12,975 nucleotides of DNA from Oscillospiraceae bacterium (lineage in GTDB: Bacteria > Bacillota > Clostridia > Oscillospirales > Ruminococcaceae): assembly GCA_014858325.1 (NCBI GenBank), contig RKCM01000101.1, positions 1 to 12,975 on the forward strand, written 5' to 3'. Of the stretch, positions 1 to 5,508 are shown piece by piece (the first letter of the stretch is position 1; each line of letters begins with the position of its first letter). The translations under genes and the position numbers were made by a program. The notes beneath the pieces are model-generated. The model had not been told where the DNA came from. It was given only the letters and a program-made list of their open reading frames with translations, and searched no databases.

Positions 1-973
1 CGTCGATCTCGCCGCGCTTGATCATCTCGGGGCCGTTGACGCTGGCCTCGGCGTTGTAGATGCGGCTCACCGTCTCGATGAAGACGTTGTCGGCGTCGTA
101 GTTCTCCGGGTTCTTCTTCAGGATCCAGGTCTCCAGAGACTCGTACTCGGCCAGATAGTAGGCGCCGCAGCTGTAGGTCGTCTCGGCGCTGGTGGCAAAC
201 TGGTCGCCGGTCTCCTCCAGCAGGGGGCCGTAGGCGGGCTCATAGGGCAGGTAGCACAGCAGGCTCAGGAAGCCGGGGAAATCGTAGGTCAGGGTGTAGG
301 CCAGGGTGTGGTCGTCCACGGCCTTGACGCCCACGGCGTCAAACTCTACGGGAGCATAGGTGGTGGTGCCGTCCGGGCCTGCCACCGTCACCACGCCGGA
401 AGCGTCTGCGGTGTAGGTGGTGCCGTCATCGTCCACGATGCCGCCGTTGGCGTTGTTCAGGTAGACGTGGTAGTTGTAGTAATCCTCGGCACCGGCGATG
501 TAGGAGGTGACCAGATCGGAGTTGGAGGAGGCGTACTCCGGGGTCAGGACGTACTTCAGGGCGTCCACAAAGTCCTGTGCGGTAACGGGGGCCACCACTT
601 CACCGTTGCAGTCCACCCAGTTCTCTTCCCGCAGGGTGAAGGTCCAGGTCAGGGTGTCGGCGTCCCACTCCCACTTGGTGGCCAGGCCCTCTTTCATCAC
701 GCCCTTGTTGTCATACTCCACCAGCGTATCCACGCAGTTGGCACCCACCTGCATCTCCAGGTCGGAGGCGGTGGTCAGGTAGTTCAGGGTGGAAGGCTGG
801 CTGTCGTACAGGATGGTGTAGCTGCTGCCGGTGCCAGAAGCGGCAGACCCGGAGGCGGCACCGCTGCCGGAGGAAGAACCGCCGCAGCTGGAGAGCAGAC
901 CGGCTGCGCAGGTGCCAACGGCTGCCAGACCGCTGGCTTTCAGAAACTGACGACGGGTGATGGATCGATTCAT
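1..973 (-). CDS. Peptide/oligopeptide ABC transporter substrate-binding lipoprotein (3' end outside window)
   Basis: Partial gene: 324 codons from ATG at 971-973, running off the left edge without a stop. The N-terminus has a twin-arginine-like motif (T6-R7-R8-Q9-F10-L11-K12), a hydrophobic stretch to about residue 27, then a lipobox L27-S28-S29-C30 followed by a Ser/Gly/Ala-rich linker. This predicts a surface lipoprotein anchored at C30, possibly exported folded through Tat. The mature part reads like the SBP_bac_5 (OppA/DppA) family: an opening with SQPSTLNYLTT and DTLVEYDNKG, LATKWEWDADTLTWTFTLRE, and later TAQDFVDALKYVL and an AYYLAEYES segment. Known family role: captures peptides outside the cell and delivers them to an ABC permease. 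A ribosome-binding site (AAGAGGG) lies just upstream. The permease and ATPase genes would be expected beyond the left edge. The Tat assignment is inferred from the motif only. Confidence 0.88.
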   Translation of the reverse strand, partial: MNRSITRRQFLKASGLAAVGTCAAGLLSSCGGSSSGSGAASGSAASGTGSSYTILYDSQPSTLNYLTTASDLEMQVGANCVDTLVEYDNKGVMKEGLATKWEWDADTLTWTFTLREENWVDCNGEVVAPVTAQDFVDALKYVLTPEYASSNSDLVTSYIAGAEDYYNYHVYLNNANGGIVDDDGTTYTADASGVVTVAGPDGTTTYAPVEFDAVGVKAVDDHTLAYTLTYDFPGFLSLLCYLPYEPAYGPLLEETGDQFATSAETTYSCGAYYLAEYESLETWILKKNPENYDADNVFIETVSRIYNAEASVNGPEMIKRGEID

Positions 974-1080
974 AAAAATCCCTCTTTTCTTCGTGTTCGG
1001 GTGAGTTTCCCGCTGTTTCCCGGCAGCGGGGGAGGCACCCCCAAAGGGGCGGTGATGAAAAAAGAGCAACGGACATCCAT
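970..1080 (-). CDS. Possible 36-codon leader ORF overlapping the lipoprotein start
   Basis: ATG at 1078-1080 is preceded at about 6 bases by AAAGGAG (1087-1093). The frame stays open for 36 codons and stops at TGA 970-972, which overlaps the lipoprotein ATG as ATGA. The predicted peptide starts MDVRCSFFITAPLG, is rich in Pro in the middle, and ends basic (TRTRRKEGFL). It resembles no known protein. The good ribosome-binding site and stop-start overlap suggest translational coupling or a leader peptide. However, the gene proper has its own ribosome-binding site, and a 36-codon ORF in GC-rich DNA can arise by chance. Confidence 0.3.
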   Translation of the reverse strand: MDVRCSFFITAPLGVPPPLPGNSGKLTRTRRKEGFL

Positions 1081-1089
1081 CCGTTACTC
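1058..1089 (-). terminator. Rho-independent terminator / possible attenuator ahead of the lipoprotein gene
   Basis: On the minus strand a 10-bp stem (GAGTAACGGA, 1080-1089, with TCCGTTGCTC, 1064-1073; one G-U pair) closes a 6-base loop and is followed by six T (1058-1063). It can end transcripts of the Fe-S gene (stop at 1154). It also lies about 35 bases downstream of the lipoprotein promoter start point, so it could attenuate that gene. Confidence 0.75.
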
Positions 1090-1100
1090 CTTTGTAACAG
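1081..1100 (-). promoter_or_regulatory. Candidate antiterminator hairpin
   Basis: CTGTTAC (1094-1100) can pair with GTAACGG (1081-1087) around the loop AAAGGA, giving 7 bp with one wobble. It uses bases 1081-1087, which form the 5' arm of the terminator at 1058-1089, so the two folds exclude each other. The loop is also the ribosome-binding site of the small leader ORF. Geometry is seen in the sequence; function is inferred. Confidence 0.35.
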
Positions 1101-1128
1101 TCCTCCGGCCACGCGTGTGGTTAGCCAA

Positions 1129-1157
1129 AGTATAGCATTGATTTCGCGCTCCGTCAA
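1129..1157 (-). promoter_or_regulatory. Sigma-A promoter for the lipoprotein gene
   Basis: Minus-strand -35 TTGACG (1152-1157), a 17-base spacer, and -10 TATACT (1129-1134). Each box is one mismatch from consensus. The -35 overlaps the last codons and stop of the Fe-S gene. The start point would be near 1122, leaving a leader of about 150 bases that contains the hairpins described at 1058-1100 and a further perfect 7-bp hairpin (CCCGCTG/CAGCGGG, about 1010-1031). Confidence 0.7.
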
Positions 1158-2347
1158 TCGGTTTTGGCAATTTCCTCGGCCATCTCGGCGGCAGCGGCCT
1201 TGGCGGCTTCCTCTGCCTGCTTCTTGGCCTCCCGCTCGGCAGCGCGCTCCTTGGCGCGGGCCGCTGCCTCCTCCTGCCGCTTTTTGGTGCGGCGCTTGAT
1301 GCGGCACACCGAGCAGATGCCCTCGGAGGAATCCGGGGCAATGGGCTTGCCGCAGTCGGCGCAGAGGGTCTTGCGGCACTTGTAGATGCTCACGGGGCCC
1401 AGGGTGGTCAGCTGGCGCAGCTTCATGCCGTCGATGCCGTGGTTGGAGCAGGAGGCCACGCACACGCCGCATTCGCTGCACTTCCAGGGGGTGATCACCA
1501 CACGGGTCTGGCCGTCGGGCAGGTCCTCCAGCTTGAGGGCCCCCGCCCGGCAGGATTTCTCGCACTTGCCGCAGCCGAAGCACTTGTCGGTAAAATTGGG
1601 CAGGTGGTAGCCGTATTTCAGCGGGGTCTCCATGGCGGCCTTCAACTGCTTGGTGCGCTGATGGAGCAGCAGGCGGAAATCCATGCCGCCGTCGTCGTCC
1701 TCCCGCAGGCCGGGCAGCATTTGCAGCAGCTTTTTGGTGCCGGCCTTGGAGCCCTCGGTCAGCTGCTCCATCATCTCCCGGCGGGAGAGCTCTTTGACGT
1801 GGTAGGGGGCGTCGTCCGCTTCGTAAGCCAGCGTGAACCGCGCCTCAAACACCGTAGGCCCAAAAAATTCCACCAGCCGGGTCAGCTCGTTGCGCAGGTG
1901 CTCGGCGCAGACGTCGTTCTCGCACTCGCCGCAGGGGGTCAGGTCCAGCACGATCTTTTTGCTCAGGGCCAGGTAGGCCAGCGCTTCCCAGGAGAGGGCA
2001 CCGATGCAGCTGCGGACGATGGAGTTTTTGCGGCTGCTCTTCTCGCAGCCGATCCAGAGGGTGTCGTTGTCGGTATCGGCAGGGGAGATGTCCCGCTGCA
2101 CCTGCTCGGGCGAAGGGGCGATGCAGCCGCTGCGGCAGGCGGAAACGCACAGGCCGCAGTCGGTGCAGGGGTCCCAGTCCTTTACAAGGTTGGGCCGGGT
2201 GAAGATCTGGTCGCCGTAGGGGCAGATATCCTTGCACAGGGTGCAGGGGGTGCGGTGGGGGTGCAGGTTCCAGCACTGGCGGCGGTTCACCTCCGGGTGG
2301 GAGGTCTTCATCAGGGCGTCCATGGCATACCGGGTAAAGAGGCTCAT
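1154..2347 (-). CDS. Multi-cluster 4Fe-4S ferredoxin-type protein with zinc-ribbon-like and coiled C-terminus
   Basis: The 397-residue product looks cytoplasmic, with no signal peptide or membrane segment. Cysteine groups in order: C35-x2-C38-x3-C42-P, with C25 upstream; C61-x2-C64-x2-C67-x3-C71; a middle domain with C101, C114 and C139-x2-C142-x4-C147; then two standard ferredoxin motifs, C256-x2-C259-x2-C262-x3-C266 and C290-x2-C293-x2-C296-x3-C300; then C324/C329-x2-C332 and C345-x2-C348, which look like a zinc ribbon. Residues from about 350 to the end are Ala/Glu/Lys/Arg-rich and probably form a charged helix. Likely an electron carrier or redox scaffold with up to four [4Fe-4S] clusters; its partner is unknown. 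The start is fixed by AAGGAG inside the last codons of the upstream FKBP gene, whose stop lies 7 bases before this ATG, so the two are co-translated. The middle domain loosely recalls MvhD-like Fe-S domains, but that is weak. Confidence 0.85.
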   Translation of the reverse strand: MSLFTRYAMDALMKTSHPEVNRRQCWNLHPHRTPCTLCKDICPYGDQIFTRPNLVKDWDPCTDCGLCVSACRSGCIAPSPEQVQRDISPADTDNDTLWIGCEKSSRKNSIVRSCIGALSWEALAYLALSKKIVLDLTPCGECENDVCAEHLRNELTRLVEFFGPTVFEARFTLAYEADDAPYHVKELSRREMMEQLTEGSKAGTKKLLQMLPGLREDDDGGMDFRLLLHQRTKQLKAAMETPLKYGYHLPNFTDKCFGCGKCEKSCRAGALKLEDLPDGQTRVVITPWKCSECGVCVASCSNHGIDGMKLRQLTTLGPVSIYKCRKTLCADCGKPIAPDSSEGICSVCRIKRRTKKRQEEAAARAKERAAEREAKKQAEEAAKAAAAEMAEEIAKTD

Positions 2348-2354
2348 GGCAAAA

Positions 2355-3347
2355 TCACTCCTTTTCGGCGTTGTCTGCCGGGTCGGTCACGGTGATCACC
2401 TTGGCGTGGTCCAGCAAAAAGCGCTGCACTTTTTTGGCGGCCAGGGCGGCGGAGACGGAATCCTCGGTCAGCACCTTGCGGATCTCAGCCTCCGGCGTGT
2501 CCTGCAGCACAGACAGGCGGCGGTACTCGGCGTTGACCTCCTCGGGCCGGACGGTGATGCCCTCCGCCTCGGCAATGGCCCGGGCGGCCAGCACAAAGCG
2601 CACCCGCTTTTCGGCCTCGGCGCGGTAGCTCTGCCGCAGGGCTTCGGGGGTGGTGTGGGCGTTTTTGCAGTGCTGCTCCACGGTCAGGCCGCTGCGGGCC
2701 AGCCGCTCGCCCAGCAGCTTCATCTCGTTGTCGGCGGTGCGGTCCAGCATGGCGGCGGAAAGGTCGGCGGTCAGGTTGGCCCCGGCCTGCTCCAGCAGCT
2801 TCTGTCCCGCCGCCCGGTCGGCGCTCTCCTCGTGGAGCTTCTGTTTTTTGGCCCGCAGGTCTTCTCGCAGGGCCGCGAGGGAGGCAAAGCCCAGGCTCTT
2901 GGCAAAGTCCTCGTTCAGCTCCGGGGTCTTCTTCTCGGCCACGGAGTGCAGAACGATCTCAAACTGCGCGGTCTTGCCGGAGAGCTCCGGCACCCGGAAC
3001 TCGGCCGGGTAGGTAAAATCAAAGCGGAAGGTCTCCCCGGCGCAGTGGCCGTAGATGGCCTGCTCGGCGGCGGGCATCAGCTTGCCGTCGCCCAGCACCA
3101 CCATCACCTTTTCCATCCGGCTGTCGGGGATCTCCTTGCCGTCCAGATAGCCCGCAAAATCCAGGATCACCCGCTGGCCCCGCTGGGCAGGGGTGGTAAC
3201 GGGGAGGTAGCGGGCGTGCATCCGGGTCTGGTGCACCATCTCGATGTCCAGCGTCTTCTCGGTCACAGGCCGGACGTGGCGGGTGATGGGCAGGCCCTTG
3301 TACTGCCCTAAGGTTACTTCGGGGAATTTACGCTCATTGTTTTCCAT
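2355..3347 (-). CDS. Trigger-factor-like FKBP-type peptidyl-prolyl cis-trans isomerase, no ribosome-binding domain
   Basis: The 330-residue product is shorter than a usual trigger factor (about 430). The FKBP domain spans about residues 56-137: GQRVILDFAGYLDGKEI, VLGDGKLMPAAEQAIYG, ETFRFDFTYP and GKTAQFEIVLHSV match the trigger factor PPIase pattern. After it come PELNEDFAKSLGF and a long helical region (about 143-320) like the chaperone (SurA-like) domain. The N-terminal ribosome-docking domain with its GFRxGxxP loop is absent; instead there is a short segment starting VTLGQYKGLPI. No signal peptide, so it is probably a cytoplasmic folding helper rather than an exported foldase. A modest ribosome-binding site (AAAGTGAG) lies upstream. 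It is directly followed by the Fe-S gene, and a role in folding that partner is a guess. A cell would normally also carry a full-length tig elsewhere, so the symbol is withheld. Confidence 0.85.
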   Translation of the reverse strand: MENNERKFPEVTLGQYKGLPITRHVRPVTEKTLDIEMVHQTRMHARYLPVTTPAQRGQRVILDFAGYLDGKEIPDSRMEKVMVVLGDGKLMPAAEQAIYGHCAGETFRFDFTYPAEFRVPELSGKTAQFEIVLHSVAEKKTPELNEDFAKSLGFASLAALREDLRAKKQKLHEESADRAAGQKLLEQAGANLTADLSAAMLDRTADNEMKLLGERLARSGLTVEQHCKNAHTTPEALRQSYRAEAEKRVRFVLAARAIAEAEGITVRPEEVNAEYRRLSVLQDTPEAEIRKVLTEDSVSAALAAKKVQRFLLDHAKVITVTDPADNAEKE

Positions 3348-3377
3348 ATTGCAATACTCACTTTCTATTTGTAAAAC

Positions 3378-3420
3378 CTCTCAGGCGCTTGTGCGCCAGC
3401 TTCCCTGATAGGGGAGCCAA
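3378..3420. repeat. Short double-hairpin palindromic element (dispersed-repeat type)
   Basis: In the 90-base gap between the membrane-protein stop and the FKBP start sit two adjacent hairpins: GGCGC/GCGCC (3384-3388 and 3393-3397, loop TTGT) and GCTTCCCT/AGGGGAGC (3399-3406 and 3410-3417, loop GAT, one G-U pair). The layout CTCAGGCGC...GCGCC-AGCT-CCCT...AGGGGAGCCAAG resembles a palindromic intergenic element remembered from many gut Oscillospiraceae and Lachnospiraceae genomes. The hairpins are certain; the family identity is from memory. It could also act as a weak terminator or RNA-processing site between the two genes. Confidence 0.5.
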
Positions 3421-3437
3421 GTCTCGTGGTTTTGTGT

Positions 3438-5357
3438 TTATAAACCGTGGGCCGCAAGCCATGCTTCCGCCACCTGGCGGAACATCTCTGGATACTGGGC
3501 ATTTTCCGCATCAAAGACGTGCAGATACTGCTCCACTTCCTCCCGGGTGGGGGCGGCGGTGCGCTCCCACACCGTAAAGACATAGCCGTTGCCCATATCG
3601 AAGGTCGCCGCCAGCTGGTGGGTGCTGCCTCGCAGCTCGACGAATTCTTCGTTGAAGCGGTGGCTAAGGTCACTGTCCGGGGCTAACGACAACGGAAAAG
3701 GTTCTGCGGTGAGAACATACTTTGCTTCAAAGAATGCCATAGGAAAATTATGTGTTCCCGGAACAGAAAAGCCGTCGGGTATTTTTCCGTCCAGCGGACG
3801 CTGGGGAAATTGACAATTTCGCACATGACCAGCATTGTAAAGCATATCATTGGGGATCATGTAAGCGATTTGTCCTTCGGAAAGATGATCTTCAAGCCAC
3901 TGTGCCATAGTCTGGAGTTGAGATTTATCTTTTCGATCGTATGTTAAAGAATCGAGACGCATATATTCTGCGAGGCTGGAAGGCTGATAAGCATGAATGA
4001 GCAGCTCGGGCAGTGCAACTACCGTCAGGGGAGAACAACGGACGGATAGAGCAAAAACCAACGTGAAGGCCCAATATGCCAGAGAAATCGTTTTATGCCG
4101 ATCCATTGCATCCGCTAGACTTGCAGAGCCAACCAAAAGCAAGATCATGTAAGCTGGAACATAAATAAGCATCTGGTGGGAGCCGGTGTTTTGTACATGT
4201 GTGAAGAGAAGGGTGCTGATACAAAGCTCACAAATAGAAATTGCAGGCAGGAAAAAAGTCTTCTTCCGAAAACAAAGCCATACGCCAAGAAAGATAAGAA
4301 TAAAGTTCAAAAGGCCAAGACGAGAGATATGATAGAACATCTCCATGGCAAGGCCGCCCACATTGTAATAGGAATAACGGTCAGAGTAGTTATAAGCCAG
4401 TATTTTTTGAACCATCGGCCAGAGCAGGACGAGCATACCGACCAAAGCACAAATGCCGAACAAAACCAGATTTTTGATTCGACGAACAGCGGCAGTTTTT
4501 TCTCCCTGTTTGGCGAGTTTGGCACTGCTGAGAAACAGCAAGATTGCGTAAGGAAAATAGTAGCCAACGACAAAATAGAGATACCATCGTCTGGTTAAGA
4601 TCATGGCCGCAGTAGCGACAAAAATAAGAATGCAGCGCAAAGGTTCCAAACGATCAAAACGATAATCGAGCGTCAGAAGCAAAATCGAAAACGCAAAAAT
4701 CAATCCAAACCAGTCTGGCTGAGCCAACATGGCGCTCATTCGCAGGAAGGGATACGTTAAAGTCCAAGAAAAGCCAATTAAAAAATAATAGAATTTATTT
4801 TTTACATTCAGTATTTTTCCAATCTTAACGGTCAACCCTGCGAGCAAAAACATCAAAGCTGGTACAATGCAGAATACTTGAGCAAAGGCGTAGCTGTCGC
4901 CGGTTTTAGACGTAAGGCAGTATGGGAATTCTGTAAAGAGAGTGATGAAGTTTGTGTAATCGTCTGTGAAAGAGTCGAAAATATAGTTGAATCCTGTGAT
5001 TGGACCCAGTGCAAAAGCGGCCTCGGCGTGGAATTGTTTGTCAATATAGTTTACATAGTCCCAGGCGTAAATAAATTCGCGCCGCCCGAGCGCCCAGTAA
5101 AAATAGACAACGGAACCAGCCCAACAGGCAACCAGAACGGCATAATGGAAAAGGGTGAATTCTACATCCGCTACACGCAATACCCAAAGTACGCCATAAA
5201 AAAGGATACAGCTGCACCAGAGACTTACGAGTGGAAAAAAGGCGGCTTGGGTGGGAAATAAAAGCCCGATAAAAAGTAAAACAACCGCTCCAGCAACAAG
5301 CGCGAGACCTCCCCTGACCCAAGGAGAGGATAACCGTTTTGAAATAGCGACAGGCAT
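3438..5357 (-). CDS. Polytopic membrane protein, probable GT-C-type glycosyltransferase
   Basis: The 639-residue product has about 13 hydrophobic segments over roughly the first 430 residues, then about 200 residues of soluble C-terminal domain. After the third membrane segment comes an outside loop rich in acidic and aromatic residues (FIYAWDYVNYIDKQFHAE). This layout, with an acidic loop, many membrane spans and a soluble tail, is that of lipid-linked-sugar glycosyltransferases of the GT-C fold (GT39/GT83-like). Substrate is unknown and assignment is by architecture only. ATG at 5355-5357 is preferred over the longer frame opening at 5396, because AGAAAGGA lies 7 bases upstream and the promoter at 5399-5427 would place the RNA start near 5392. 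The gene is clearly more AT-rich than its neighbours between about 3700 and 5340 (many AAA, ATT and TTT codons), suggesting a different history; its 3' end is GC-rich like the flanks. It appears monocistronic, with glgB terminated upstream. Confidence 0.75.
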   Translation of the reverse strand: MPVAISKRLSSPWVRGGLALVAGAVVLLFIGLLFPTQAAFFPLVSLWCSCILFYGVLWVLRVADVEFTLFHYAVLVACWAGSVVYFYWALGRREFIYAWDYVNYIDKQFHAEAAFALGPITGFNYIFDSFTDDYTNFITLFTEFPYCLTSKTGDSYAFAQVFCIVPALMFLLAGLTVKIGKILNVKNKFYYFLIGFSWTLTYPFLRMSAMLAQPDWFGLIFAFSILLLTLDYRFDRLEPLRCILIFVATAAMILTRRWYLYFVVGYYFPYAILLFLSSAKLAKQGEKTAAVRRIKNLVLFGICALVGMLVLLWPMVQKILAYNYSDRYSYYNVGGLAMEMFYHISRLGLLNFILIFLGVWLCFRKKTFFLPAISICELCISTLLFTHVQNTGSHQMLIYVPAYMILLLVGSASLADAMDRHKTISLAYWAFTLVFALSVRCSPLTVVALPELLIHAYQPSSLAEYMRLDSLTYDRKDKSQLQTMAQWLEDHLSEGQIAYMIPNDMLYNAGHVRNCQFPQRPLDGKIPDGFSVPGTHNFPMAFFEAKYVLTAEPFPLSLAPDSDLSHRFNEEFVELRGSTHQLAATFDMGNGYVFTVWERTAAPTREEVEQYLHVFDAENAQYPEMFRQVAEAWLAAHGL

Positions 5358-5398
5358 GATGGAATCCTTTCTATGAAAACTGCAATATCTCACCATAC

Positions 5399-5427
5399 AG
5401 TATACAAGCCCGGCCCTGCGCTGGCAA
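5399..5427 (-). promoter_or_regulatory. Sigma-A promoter for the membrane-protein gene
   Basis: Minus-strand -35 TTGCCA (5422-5427), 17-base spacer, -10 TATACT (5399-5404). It lies between the glgB terminator and the ATG at 5357, and predicts a leader of about 35 bases. Confidence 0.7.
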
Positions 5428-5450
5428 GGGGGCAGGGGAGCGCCAAGGCA

Positions 5451-5486
5451 AAATATCCCGTCTGCACTGCAACAGACGGGATATTT
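5451..5486 (-). terminator. Terminator downstream of glgB
   Basis: A perfect 14-bp inverted repeat (AAATATCCCGTCTG at 5451-5464 with CAGACGGGATATTT at 5473-5486) around an 8-base loop, 22 bases past the glgB stop. On the minus strand the hairpin ends in ATATTTT. It separates glgB from the membrane-protein gene. Confidence 0.85.
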
Positions 5487-5508
5487 CTAGCCTGATATTA
5501 CGAAAAGG

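Noticed and set aside
308..1135. Long open frames on the plus strand opposite the lipoprotein gene
   Set aside because: They mirror the codon pattern of the minus-strand gene in GC-rich DNA and give Gly/Val/His-rich nonsense with no ribosome-binding site.
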